From positions 1-37,009 of IMG/VR virus record IMGVR_UViG_3300009103_000084: a stretch of DNA of 37,009 nt; one strand, given 5' to 3'. The notes below the pieces were generated by a model, which ran no database searches, was not told the DNA's origin, and saw only the letters and a program-made list of their open reading frames with translations. Positions 1-7,935 of the stretch are shown here, piece after piece. Origin of the DNA: a virus. Numbering within the stretch: the first letter of the stretch is position 1; each line of letters starts with the position of its first letter. The position numbers and the translations under genes were made by a program.

Positions 1-119
1 ACCGTCAGCAGGTGGAAGCGGGACGGGGTAGACATGCACGATCCGCAAGCGGTAAAGAAGCACATTTCCTCGCTTCTGGTCAAACCCCCGGCTTACCGGG
101 CAAGCGCACTCGACCCCCA
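1..119. repeat. Left copy of the 119-bp terminal repeat (map joint)
   Basis: Bases 1-119 are identical to 36891-37009. The repeat lies wholly inside the small terminase reading frame, which runs through the joint without a break. That is what a circular assembly with an unresolved overlap looks like. A length of 119 also matches a k-mer size used by some metagenome assemblers. I infer that it marks circularity of the map and is not a physical terminal repeat of the virion DNA. Confidence 0.9.
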
Positions 120-414
120 GTCTTACGATCAAGCCCGGACCCGCAAAATGGCTCTTCAATGTATCCAGTTGGAGCGTCAAATCGACCGGGAAGATGGAGA
201 CTGGACCCATAACGACGTGATCCGGGAAGACACTCTAGCAGCGTCAGGAGTCCTTAAGGCTGGAATGCTCAAATTGGAAGCAGAACTTCCCCCGGTGCTG
301 GCTGGATTAAACGAAGCCGATATGCAGAAGGAAATGAGACCACGCCTGGACTCGCTCCTGCGCGAATTCGTCGAAAGACTGGGCAAGATTACAAAGGAGG
401 AGTCTGGTGGGTGA
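1..414 (+). CDS. terS: Terminase small subunit, 3' part (gene continues from 36747 across the joint)
   Basis: These are codons 49-185 of a gene that starts at ATG 36747 and crosses the circular joint in frame, giving 185 aa in all. The N-terminal part, in the other piece, has an HTH-like segment that continues here as TVSRWKRDGV. The rest is helical and rich in Leu, Glu and Arg, as expected for an oligomerising small terminase. The stop overlaps the GTG start of terL by 8 bases, so the two subunits are probably translationally coupled. Identification rests on the HTH, the size and the position directly before terL; small terminases are poorly conserved. The protein would recognise the packaging site and load the large subunit. 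Confidence 0.8.
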   Translation, partial: TVSRWKRDGVDMHDPQAVKKHISSLLVKPPAYRASALDPQSYDQARTRKMALQCIQLERQIDREDGDWTHNDVIREDTLAASGVLKAGMLKLEAELPPVLAGLNEADMQKEMRPRLDSLLREFVERLGKITKEESGG

Positions 415-2182
415 CACTTTATTAAAGACTCTGGCTCAAGGTCTCGTGCCTCCCTCCCGGCTGGGGATTATAAAATGGGCTGAAAAGCACGTGCGGTTCC
501 CCCACTCGGACCGAAACGAACGCTTCACTGCAGAAACTGCTCCTTGGATGGTGGAACCCCTAACAGAGCTGGCAGACAACACGAACGAAGAAATCGTGTG
601 TCGAGCGGCAGTGGGTTCTTCAAAGACGACTGCTTTTGAAGTGGTGTTGCCCTACATCATCAGCGAAGACCCCGGGCCAACGATGGTAATCACCCAGACC
701 GACGACGATACCAAGGAATGGGCTGAAACTCGGTTGAGGGGTGTGCTCCGGGGGACCAAACCCTGTGCGGATCTTATCCCCTACGACAAGCGCAAAATGA
801 GGAAGAACATGTATCTGTTGCCCCATATGTTCGTTGCGCTAGGTGGAGCGAATATTAGCACTTTGCAGTCAAAATCGATCCGGTGGTGTCTAGGTGACGA
901 AGTGTGGCAGTGGAGACCCGGGATGCTGGACGAGTTCCGGGGAAGACGACACGACAGGTGGAATGCACGCTTGTTTCTTGTGTCTCAAGGGGGAGCATCT
1001 GGAGACGATTTTTCAAACGCTTATGACCAGACCGACCAACGAATCTATCATTGGCATTGTGAGAGTTGCAACCACCAACAGCCCTACAAATGGACTCAGA
1101 TTAAATGGGACGACGTATGGGTGAACGACGAGGAAGGGGGAGAATACGACTGGGACAAGCTAGCTGCCACTGTTAGACTGGAATGTGACAAGTGTGGACA
1201 CGCTCACGCAGACAGTATCGAAGTGCGACGGAGGCTTTCTGCTTCAGGTTGTTTTGTAGCATCAAACCCAAACGCGAAACGGGGTCACGTTGGCTTTTGG
1301 TGGAACTCCCTTTGCGTTTACTGGATTCCGTGGTATAAGCTGGTCTGGCAGTGGCTCCGTGCCATCCGTCTGCGAAGGGAAGGCGACGAAGAACCATTTT
1401 GGATCTTTAAACAGAAACGACTAGCTGAAGACCGGGAAGAAAACCCGGAAGTCGACCGGGCTGCGCTAAGTGGGGCAGGATATTCTTTAATCGACATCGA
1501 GGACCCTGCACAGAAGTTCCCCGGGGAGGTGTATCGTTTCTGTACAAACGACAAGCAGCGAGACCACTTCTGGACCTGTATTCGTGCTTGGATGGCAGAT
1601 GGTAGCAGCAAGTTGTTACACTATGGGCGAACGCTCACCTTTGAAAGTATCCGGGAATTGCAACTAAGCTACGGGGTCAAGGACAGGCTAACCACCATGG
1701 ATGCTCAGTATGACACCCCCATTGTCTATCAAAAATGTGCAGAATACGATTGGACTGCTCTGCACGGTGGTAAAGAAAAGGGGTTTGCTAAGTGGATAGG
1801 TAAAAGCAAGAACCGAAAGAAAATCACCCGGTTTACATCAGATCTGCAAAGAGCTAACCTCGGAGGGGGCAAGTATGCACGCTATATGTTTATGGCATCT
1901 GACAGGTTAAAGGATATTTTGCTTCTTCTCAGGACAGGAGGAGGAGTGGAGTGGTCACACCCCGATGATGTGTCCGAATCTTGGATGAAGCAAATCGACA
2001 GCGAAGCCAAAAAAGAGGTAATAAACCGGACTACTAAACGAACTGAGATTCGATGGGTCCAAGTCAAGAGACACAACCATGCTTGGGATTGCGAATATCA
2101 CCAAGTTGCGATGGCCTACACGATGGGTATCCTAGGCGACTTTGCAGGTCCGGAAGATGCGGACCCGGATGAGTCGCGTTGA
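407..2182 (+). CDS. terL: Terminase large subunit, lambda GpA family
   Basis: At 591 aa it is close to the usual GpA length. It is the ATP-driven packaging motor and the nuclease that cuts concatemers. Visible features are an N-terminal APWMVEPL block, a Walker A-like loop AAVGSSKTT (about 68-75), a Walker B-type acidic pair in CLGDEVW (164-165), two CxxC pairs (218/221 and 260/263) forming the zinc ribbon typical of GpA proteins, a nuclease acidic motif in TTMDAQYD, and the C-terminal HNHAWDCEYHQ block. The start is GTG at 407, inside the end of terS. The GpA type suggests, but does not prove, cohesive-end packaging. Confidence 0.95.
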   Translation: MGDTLLKTLAQGLVPPSRLGIIKWAEKHVRFPHSDRNERFTAETAPWMVEPLTELADNTNEEIVCRAAVGSSKTTAFEVVLPYIISEDPGPTMVITQTDDDTKEWAETRLRGVLRGTKPCADLIPYDKRKMRKNMYLLPHMFVALGGANISTLQSKSIRWCLGDEVWQWRPGMLDEFRGRRHDRWNARLFLVSQGGASGDDFSNAYDQTDQRIYHWHCESCNHQQPYKWTQIKWDDVWVNDEEGGEYDWDKLAATVRLECDKCGHAHADSIEVRRRLSASGCFVASNPNAKRGHVGFWWNSLCVYWIPWYKLVWQWLRAIRLRREGDEEPFWIFKQKRLAEDREENPEVDRAALSGAGYSLIDIEDPAQKFPGEVYRFCTNDKQRDHFWTCIRAWMADGSSKLLHYGRTLTFESIRELQLSYGVKDRLTTMDAQYDTPIVYQKCAEYDWTALHGGKEKGFAKWIGKSKNRKKITRFTSDLQRANLGGGKYARYMFMASDRLKDILLLLRTGGGVEWSHPDDVSESWMKQIDSEAKKEVINRTTKRTEIRWVQVKRHNHAWDCEYHQVAMAYTMGILGDFAGPEDADPDESR

Positions 2183-2199
2183 CCTCTCATACAACGTAA

Positions 2200-2454
2200 A
2201 TGGGGATTGCAGACGCATTATACGCCTACGGTAGAGAAAGCGATGAGAATTTGGTAAAGCTCAGAGGGTGGAGGGACGATGCTTTGACAGAGATTGCTGC
2301 AGGACGGGGGACGACTCTTATCTCGGGTGCAGGGAACGGGTTGAATTTTGCGGTCAGTTCTGACATGACCGTGGGGGAGTGGTTTACTGCGTTACAGGCA
2401 GCTATTCTCCGGATAAGCAAGAAACATAGTTCCGTGCGCCACGTGCGCTTCTAA
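2200..2454 (+). CDS. Small head-tail connector, gpW-like
   Basis: 84 aa. It lies between terL and portal, the place of lambda gpW. The sequence fits the gpW plan of helix, beta-hairpin, helix: an Ala/Leu-rich first half ending in DDALTEIAAGRG, a short strand pair around NGLNFAVSSDMTVG, then the helix EWFTALQAAILRISKK and a basic tail. gpW seals the packaged head and prepares it for tail joining. Similarity is by size, order and pattern. The start follows an A-rich stretch without a Shine-Dalgarno site. Confidence 0.65.
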   Translation: MGIADALYAYGRESDENLVKLRGWRDDALTEIAAGRGTTLISGAGNGLNFAVSSDMTVGEWFTALQAAILRISKKHSSVRHVRF

Positions 2455-2455
2455 C

Positions 2456-3976
2456 ATGCCGATACTCAACGAATACGGACAGCCTGTCCAGTCCCACCAG
2501 AAATTCGCCCGGTCAGCATCCCGGGGTTTTGATCGTCCATGGGAACCCGTCCAGTTAGACGATATCGACCAGTTGATTCCGAAAACGGATTGGCGAGTTA
2601 TACTGTCTGCTTCCCGTAAGTTGTTCACGAATATGGGTCTCCCCCGGGGCGCAATTTTACAGCTGGCTGGATATTCGACTGCGTCTGCCTGGATTCCTGT
2701 CTTCCAAGGTCAAGACCGTGAATGGGGAAAGGCAGCACGTGATCTCTTGGTGGACGAGTGGTTTGGTAACTGCGACATTCGGGGTCAGATGTTTGATTTT
2801 CGGACTTTGCTTTATCTTGACAGCGTGAGCGTCGACCGAGATGGTGACTTCGGAATTCTTTTGACAAATGAGCGCTATCCTACCATGCAGCGCATAGGTG
2901 CTCATCGAATCGGTGACAGGGAGCATAAAAACGTCGTTACTTCTGGTCGCTACACTGGGCGCAAGATCAAAAACGGTGTGATAGTAAACGACTTTGGACG
3001 ACCCATAGCATACAGGATCATCGATGAAGACGACTCGGCCAAGCATCGTGACGTAGAAGAACGCGATTTCATCCACGTGTTTAATCCAACATGGCACGAA
3101 CAATGCCGGGGACTCCCGGTCTTCGTTCATGCTTTAAACGATTTGCGGGATTGTCTACAGTCTCAGCAGTGGGAACAGATTGCACAGTTGGTGGTCTCCT
3201 CACTTGCTCTGATCGAGTATAATGAGTATGGACATGCAGATGATGACGACGCACGCACGGAGTTGGCGGGAGCAACTCAAACCACAGCAGAGGACGACCT
3301 GCTTTCGACCAGTATGGTCGGAGGTCTCATACGTTACTTCAAGTCCAACGGTGGTGGGAAGTTGGAACAAATCAGGCAGGACAGACCGGGCGACATGTGG
3401 GAATCCTTCCAAGATCGGCTTGCCCGGGCGACCCTTGCTGGGATGCCTTGGCCTTATTCGTTCACATGGAAAGGGGAAGATTTAAATGGGGTCAGCGTCA
3501 GAGCAGAAAACCTTAAGGCGCAGAAGACAATTGAAGATCGTGTGTCTTTGCTACGTGGTCCTGCTAGGCGTGCGGTGGGTTGGGCGATTTCGAAGTTCAT
3601 CAAGCTAGGACGATTGGAGCCAAACGATGAGTGGTGGAAATGGACCTTCACACAACCACCTAAGCTGACCATCGATCAGAACCGGGACGACAAGACGCTA
3701 GCCACAACCTACGAACTGGGAGCGGTGAACATGACCCAGATTGTCGGGGAGAGAAGCGGTCGCCAGTTGGAAGACCACTTGTTAGAACGAGCAGATGAGT
3801 GCATCCTGCGCCATCGCATCGCTGAGGAGAAATCACAAGAGAGCGGATACGAGATAAGTAAGGACGATCTAGGGACAATCCCGGGCAGCAGCCAAAACAG
3901 TGTTGACCCGATGCCCAGTAATGAACCTCCTCAACCAGAATATGATGATGAGGAACCCGAAAACGACGAAGAATGA
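2456..3976 (+). CDS. Portal protein, lambda gpB family
   Basis: 506 aa, matching the lambda-type portal family. Recognisable blocks are the early WRVILSASRKLFTNMGLPRG, the DRDGDFGILLT segment, RIGAHRIGD, a FGRPIAYRII strand and the FIHVFNPTWHEQCRGLPVF motif characteristic of these portals. The helical ALNDLRDCLQSQQWEQ stretch follows. The C-terminus is acidic and disordered (YDDEEPENDEE). The portal forms the dodecameric ring at one capsid vertex and is the channel for DNA and the dock for terminase and tail. It is one base past the gpW-like gene, and the protease gene overlaps its stop as ATGA. Confidence 0.95.
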   Translation: MPILNEYGQPVQSHQKFARSASRGFDRPWEPVQLDDIDQLIPKTDWRVILSASRKLFTNMGLPRGAILQLAGYSTASAWIPVFQGQDREWGKAARDLLVDEWFGNCDIRGQMFDFRTLLYLDSVSVDRDGDFGILLTNERYPTMQRIGAHRIGDREHKNVVTSGRYTGRKIKNGVIVNDFGRPIAYRIIDEDDSAKHRDVEERDFIHVFNPTWHEQCRGLPVFVHALNDLRDCLQSQQWEQIAQLVVSSLALIEYNEYGHADDDDARTELAGATQTTAEDDLLSTSMVGGLIRYFKSNGGGKLEQIRQDRPGDMWESFQDRLARATLAGMPWPYSFTWKGEDLNGVSVRAENLKAQKTIEDRVSLLRGPARRAVGWAISKFIKLGRLEPNDEWWKWTFTQPPKLTIDQNRDDKTLATTYELGAVNMTQIVGERSGRQLEDHLLERADECILRHRIAEEKSQESGYEISKDDLGTIPGSSQNSVDPMPSNEPPQPEYDDEEPENDEE

Positions 3977-4794
3977 GACTGCAGCGCATTATTGAACAAT
4001 TGAACTACAGACCATGGTTCATCTCTGCAGAGGGGTATGCTTCAGTTCGAACTGTCATCGAGAAGGCGCTGGACCATCGACCTGATGCAGAAAACTTTAA
4101 CCAGATTGTTGCGGATCTCGTGAATACACGACCTGAGATGACAATCAACGATGATGGGGTTGCAACCATCCACGTTCAGGGAGTCCTTGGACAACACCTT
4201 ACGAATGTAGAAAAGACCTGTGGAAATACAGGGTATGAGCAAGTAATCGAGGAGGCACAAGTCGCAAACGAAAAAGCGGAGGGTGCTGTGTTCGTGATCG
4301 ATTCCCCCGGGGGTATGGCAGTGGGGGCGCAAGAAGCTGCCAGCGCCATTTCCAACATGACTATCCCCACTGCTGCCTTTACAGACTCTTTATCTGCTAG
4401 TGCTGGTTATTACCTTGCTTCTGGTGCTGATTATCTGGTTGCTTCACCTTCTGCCGTGGTAGGTTCTATTGGGACAATTCTTCCTTGGGTGGACTCGTCA
4501 CAACAGTGGGAGCTACAAGGCCTGGAATTTGACCCGATCATCAACGATGGTGCAGATTTGAAAGACAGCATGCATGGTCCAAGCTTAAGCACGGACCAAC
4601 GAGCCTTCTTGCAAGACCACGTAAACGATCTGGCAGCACAATTCCAAGATCACGTTGCCTCTCACCGGGAAGTAGACGAAGAAGTGTGGAGAGCTGGCTT
4701 TTACATTGGAGACCGGGCTGTCGACATGAACCTCGTCGATGATGTGGGATCTTTAGAACTGGCGCACGAGTTTGCTAGTTCTGCACAACGTTGA
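3973..4794 (+). CDS. Prohead protease, S49 (SppA/lambda gpC-like)
   Basis: 273 aa. It matures the prohead by cleaving scaffold and possibly portal. The S49 core is plain: IHVQGVLGQ, VFVIDSPGG (107-114), then SASAGYYLASGADYLVASPSA, in which Ser143 is the likely nucleophile. VVGSIGTI follows, and Lys197 in GADLKDS stands where the S49 catalytic lysine lies. The downstream LSTDQRAFLQDHVNDL...VASHR segment matches the family's C-terminal helix. In lambda the scaffold is nested in the 3' end of this gene; here the protease ends first and the scaffold is separate. Confidence 0.92.
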   Translation: MRLQRIIEQLNYRPWFISAEGYASVRTVIEKALDHRPDAENFNQIVADLVNTRPEMTINDDGVATIHVQGVLGQHLTNVEKTCGNTGYEQVIEEAQVANEKAEGAVFVIDSPGGMAVGAQEAASAISNMTIPTAAFTDSLSASAGYYLASGADYLVASPSAVVGSIGTILPWVDSSQQWELQGLEFDPIINDGADLKDSMHGPSLSTDQRAFLQDHVNDLAAQFQDHVASHREVDEEVWRAGFYIGDRAVDMNLVDDVGSLELAHEFASSAQR

Positions 4795-4809
4795 CAGGTA
4801 ACACAGGAA

Positions 4810-5298
4810 GTGAAGGGGCATATTACAACTGTCCCACTCCAACCAAACCGCACAATGTTTACTACTCTTAGTAAGGCGAAAGCTGAAGTCGAACGGATGA
4901 CGGAAGAATCTTCCACTCAAGCGCTTCAAATCAGCTCTCTTACAGAACAAGTTGCATCCCTTACACAGGAACGCGACGAAGCCCGGGAAGCCAGCGAAGT
5001 TTCAAAGCAGGAAATTGCTGAAGCGAAACAGAACCTTGAGCTTGCCGAACAGAATCTCTCCGAAGCCCGGGGCGAACACGAATCCATCGAGGAACGGATC
5101 GAGTCTGAAGCCCAACAGCGTGCTTTGGACATTAGCGCTTCCGCTGGGACTCGTCCCGTTGAAGATTCCACCGATTCCGACCTTGACCCAGACGAAGTTA
5201 CCAAAGACAACTTCTGGCAACGTCACTCCTCGTTAGAGTCCCAAGAAAAACAGGACTTTTACAACAAACACAAGCACGTGATCGGTCGCCACAGGTAG
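4810..5298 (+). CDS. Scaffolding protein (coiled coil)
   Basis: 162 aa. After a short N-terminus it is one long predicted coiled coil (about residues 20-110; LSKAKAEVERM and TQERDEAREASEVSKQ). An acidic DSDLDPDEVT linker and a basic helix-turn-helix-like C-terminus (NFWQRHSSLESQEKQDFY) follow. Coiled coil plus basic capsid-binding tail, sitting between protease and capsid genes, is the classic scaffold layout. The GTG start at 4810 has AGGT 10 bases upstream. An ATG at 4855 would give a protein 15 residues shorter and cannot be excluded. Confidence 0.8.
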   Translation: MKGHITTVPLQPNRTMFTTLSKAKAEVERMTEESSTQALQISSLTEQVASLTQERDEAREASEVSKQEIAEAKQNLELAEQNLSEARGEHESIEERIESEAQQRALDISASAGTRPVEDSTDSDLDPDEVTKDNFWQRHSSLESQEKQDFYNKHKHVIGRHR

Positions 5299-5309
5299 CC
5301 GTCGCATTC

Positions 5310-5336
5310 CCCAGAACCAAATAACCAACAACGACC
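5310..5336 (+). promoter_or_regulatory. CA-rich, Shine-Dalgarno-free leader of the capsid gene
   Basis: The bases before the capsid ATG consist almost only of A and C (CAGAACCAAATAACCAAC...) and contain no purine Shine-Dalgarno motif. The capsid is normally the most highly expressed phage gene, so this leader must support efficient initiation in the host. It resembles the A/C-rich leaders of the early genes at 32.3, 34.05 and 34.4 kb. Confidence 0.5.
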
Positions 5337-6236
5337 ATGGCCAACACACTAGGTGGCATCAATCTGGCAGACATCGCGGCTCGCACCATAAATGCGCTGA
5401 CGCCTCTTCTGCTTCCCCTCCGGTCCATCAGTTCCGATTTCTCAGGAGAATTCTCGGAGCCGAAGGAATCCATCACCACTCGCATTGCGACTTCCACCAC
5501 AGCGGATGACGTAAGCGGTGGATTTACTGCTGACGACCAAACGTCCACGGCAAAGACAATCACCCTTAACTTGGAACTTGGGAAGGCCATCGGCTTTACT
5601 CAGGCAGAACTCAGTAAGGGTGGTGAAGATCGCATCTTGCGCACTTTCTCCCCCACTGTTACAAACGCAGTCGGTCTTGGTGTGATTCAAGAATTGCTCA
5701 AGTTGTGCACCAATGCCAACTTCAGCAGCGAATCTACCGTTGCTGCTGGTGCATGGGATGTTGACGATGTTGCAGACATCGCGCAACTTCTGGATGAAGC
5801 GAACGTCCCACAGGACCGTTTCATGCTGATGAAGCCAGCTTACTTTACTGCACTTGCGAAAGACGACGTTATCCAGCACGTCGATTCTGCTGGTGGAGAT
5901 GAAACCCTGCGTCGTCACCAGATTTCGATGGTGCACGGGTTCCATGTCAGCCAGTTTAACGGGTTCCCCACTGGGGACACCACTGCAACCGAGAATCTTA
6001 CCGTGGTCGCTGGTGGGCGTGAAGGTCTCCTCATTGGAGGTCGCTTCCCGGCTCAAACCGAAGCCATGGGAGACGTGGTCGCTGTTGAAAACGTGCAGGA
6101 GCCTGAAACTGGGTTCCCGCTCCAGTTCCAACAGTTTTACGTTCCCAAGGAGCGCAAACATTACTTCGCAGTTGCAACTCTCTTCGGAGTCGCTGTCGGC
6201 AACGCTGGCAACGTAACCCGGGTGGTTTCCAGCTAA
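5337..6236 (+). CDS. Major capsid protein (HK97 fold)
   Basis: 299 aa in the capsid position after protease and scaffold. The N-terminus MANTLGGINLADIAARTI resembles the P22-coat/N4-like capsid groups. The spine-helix region around GFTQAELSKGG...SPTVTNAVGLGVIQELL and the C-terminal domain with TGFPLQFQQFYVPKERKHYFAVATLFGVAVGN are typical of major capsid proteins. No obvious decoration protein gene precedes it. The subunit builds the icosahedral shell. A hairpin terminator follows immediately, which would shape its mRNA end. The HK97 fold is inferred. Confidence 0.85.
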   Translation: MANTLGGINLADIAARTINALTPLLLPLRSISSDFSGEFSEPKESITTRIATSTTADDVSGGFTADDQTSTAKTITLNLELGKAIGFTQAELSKGGEDRILRTFSPTVTNAVGLGVIQELLKLCTNANFSSESTVAAGAWDVDDVADIAQLLDEANVPQDRFMLMKPAYFTALAKDDVIQHVDSAGGDETLRRHQISMVHGFHVSQFNGFPTGDTTATENLTVVAGGREGLLIGGRFPAQTEAMGDVVAVENVQEPETGFPLQFQQFYVPKERKHYFAVATLFGVAVGNAGNVTRVVSS

Positions 6237-6242
6237 CACTTT

Positions 6243-6299
6243 CCCGGCTGCCCCGTCTGACTCGCTCATACAAGAGATCTCATGGGGTAGCCGGGTTTT
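6243..6299 (+). terminator. Hairpin terminator after the capsid gene
   Basis: CCCGGCTGCCCC (6243-6254) pairs with GGGGTAGCCGGG (6284-6295) over 12 positions with one mismatch, around a 29-base loop, and TTTT follows. It lies a few bases after the capsid stop. The loop is long, so partial termination or 3'-end protection of the capsid mRNA is more likely than a full stop. Confidence 0.6.
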
Positions 6300-6323
6300 C
6301 TCAACCTACTTACTTTACAGCAA

Positions 6324-6752
6324 ATGACTGACAGATTACGACTGGTTGTCTCGTGGAGCGGAGGGACCCCCTCCTGCGACCACATCGGCAGTGACGCAGA
6401 AGCAGCATTTAACGCCTACCTTAGCGAAGTGTCCAAGCACGAAAAAAGCGCTGAGGGAGGGAAGAAGGCAAAGGTAGACCGGGTGGAATTCTGGTCCCGG
6501 GGCAAGCGCAGGAAAAGACGGGTCTTCAACGTCCCTCCTCGCTCCGTGGTGTCCCACGAAGAGAACGTAGCCAAGCTCAAGGAACAGCAGGCTGCTTTCA
6601 CCGCAAGAGCAGCCACGGGAGAGGATCGGTATCAGCCGGGGGCACAGAACCCCTACGGGACCGCAGAGGACAACGGAGATACCACGGAAGCCTCAGGAGA
6701 TACCAAGAAAAAAGCTAAACGCAAGACCCCAAAGGGGAGCGCAGACGCTTGA
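6324..6752 (+). CDS. Hypothetical head-region protein
   Basis: 142 aa, not recognised. The first half has a short beta-rich segment (RLRLVVSWSGG) followed by a very basic patch (SRGKRRKRRVFNV). The second half is low-complexity and polar, ending in a Lys/Thr-rich tail (TKKKAKRKTPKGSADA). Its place between capsid and head-tail joining genes matches where lambda keeps gpFI, which helps terminase dock, but I see no sequence support for that. No Shine-Dalgarno site; the leader is again low in G. Confidence 0.5.
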   Translation: MTDRLRLVVSWSGGTPSCDHIGSDAEAAFNAYLSEVSKHEKSAEGGKKAKVDRVEFWSRGKRRKRRVFNVPPRSVVSHEENVAKLKEQQAAFTARAATGEDRYQPGAQNPYGTAEDNGDTTEASGDTKKKAKRKTPKGSADA

Positions 6753-6778
6753 TAGGTCTCAACCGTGAGCGACTCAGT

Positions 6779-6810
6779 GGGGCGGCGTTTCTGGCAGGGG
6801 ACGTCGCCCC
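6779..6810 (+). terminator. Weak hairpin between head genes
   Basis: GGGGCGGCG (6779-6787) pairs with CGTCGCCCC (6802-6810), eight of nine positions, and TCTCATTT follows. It lies in the 71-base gap before the gene at 6824. It could be a weak terminator or an mRNA processing or stability hairpin. Confidence 0.4.
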
Positions 6811-6823
6811 TCTCATTTAAGAT

Positions 6824-7153
6824 ATGAACCGTGTTTCTCAGTTTCTCGCTCGACAGCTAGGTCGAGCCTCTGACTTGATGGTGGGAGATGACCGGGTCGA
6901 CTACCGGGGGCACAGCTACAAGGCAGTGTTTGATTCGACTCAGGATCAAAAGGAACTGGAACCCGGGTTCTATTCTCACACCGGGGCAAGGTTACAGTTG
7001 CTCATCCCGGCGAGCGAATTTGAAACGAAGCCAGTATTCACCCTTAAGGCTATGGTGTCGTTCCGGGGTCAGGATTGGAAAGTCGACGAAATGAGACAGG
7101 GAGACGTGGCGACCACTCTGGGTCTGGTCGATCCGAAATCGAGGGAGTCATGA
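6824..7153 (+). CDS. Putative head-tail joining protein (gpFII-like)
   Basis: 109 aa. The pattern is a short N-terminal helix, then beta strands with a charged turn (DYRGHSYKAVFDST), a hydrophobic LQLLIPASEF strand, and VSFRGQDWKVDEMRQGD...TLGLVDP. The last stretch resembles the 'v.v.G..y.V.....g' C-terminal strands of small head-tail attachment proteins. It sits where lambda keeps gpFII. Assignment is by size, order and strand pattern only. Confidence 0.5.
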   Translation: MNRVSQFLARQLGRASDLMVGDDRVDYRGHSYKAVFDSTQDQKELEPGFYSHTGARLQLLIPASEFETKPVFTLKAMVSFRGQDWKVDEMRQGDVATTLGLVDPKSRES

Positions 7154-7935
7154 TCAAGCTCAAGGTTGTCGATCCGGTCCTGTCTGCGGAATTTCGGAAG
7201 TTTGAACAAGCTTTGAAGCGCTATATTCGTTCCAGTGACGAAGGAGCAGGAAGCATCTTGCGCAAAGAGGCTCGCTTGTTTGCTGTGGACCTCGTCCATA
7301 ATACGCAGCCCTTTGGGAGAAATAAAAATTCTAAAACTAGCGGGGAGCGTGCTGTGGTGCGAGATGTGGCCAAGGTTTACGCCAACTCAGGAAAGGTCTT
7401 TTCTGAAATCGACAAGTCGAGCAAGGAAGCAGCTCGTCACATGTATGGTCTCTTAAAGAATGACAGGCTCCCCGAAGCAGAAGGGTTGTTGCGCAAGGTT
7501 GGAGGTCGTTTTTCAGGTCTGCGAGTCCAAGAGTTTGACAATGGATCAGCACACCGGGCGAAGAGGCGCAACGGAGTGGTCCCCTTTGGCACTCGTGCCT
7601 CTTTGGTGATCCCAGAACCTAAAGACAGGCGAGAATATAGCAACAACGTCGGGAGACGTGTCGGGTGGGCGAAAGCAAGTTGGGCTGCGGACATTCACAA
7701 GTTGGGTGGAACGCGAGGTCTCCCTGCCTGGACTCGCAAAGCTGGTGCTAAAGGTCACATTGAGGATTACACTCGGAGCAGAAAACCGAAAAAAGGAGTC
7801 ACTTTTGTTTCAAGGGTGAACTACATCACCCGGGTTCTGCGTGAATCGAGTGTGCGTCGTGCTCTGAGGTTTCGTGCAAAGTCTATCATGCGGAAGATGG
7901 GGATCATGCATAGGAAGGGGTTAAGCAAGTTATGA
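7150..7935 (+). CDS. Putative minor tail/neck protein (gpZ-like position)
   Basis: 261 aa from ATG 7150, which overlaps the previous stop as ATGA and has GAGGGAG upstream. An upstream in-frame start at 7075 is unlikely because it lies inside the previous gene. It is basic, with helical N-terminal repeats of charged residues (FRKFEQALKRYIRSSDE). A middle part VGRRVGWAKASWAADIHKLGG resembles tail-completion proteins of the gpZ/HK97-gp10 kind, and the end is very basic. The likely role is closing the tail top so that it can join the head; I am only moderately sure. Confidence 0.5.
   Translation: MIKLKVVDPVLSAEFRKFEQALKRYIRSSDEGAGSILRKEARLFAVDLVHNTQPFGRNKNSKTSGERAVVRDVAKVYANSGKVFSEIDKSSKEAARHMYGLLKNDRLPEAEGLLRKVGGRFSGLRVQEFDNGSAHRAKRRNGVVPFGTRASLVIPEPKDRREYSNNVGRRVGWAKASWAADIHKLGGTRGLPAWTRKAGAKGHIEDYTRSRKPKKGVTFVSRVNYITRVLRESSVRRALRFRAKSIMRKMGIMHRKGLSKL

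Noticed and set aside
5442-6269. 275-codon open frame antisense to the capsid gene
   Set aside because: No domain pattern, no ribosome site, and the capsid gene on the other strand is secure.
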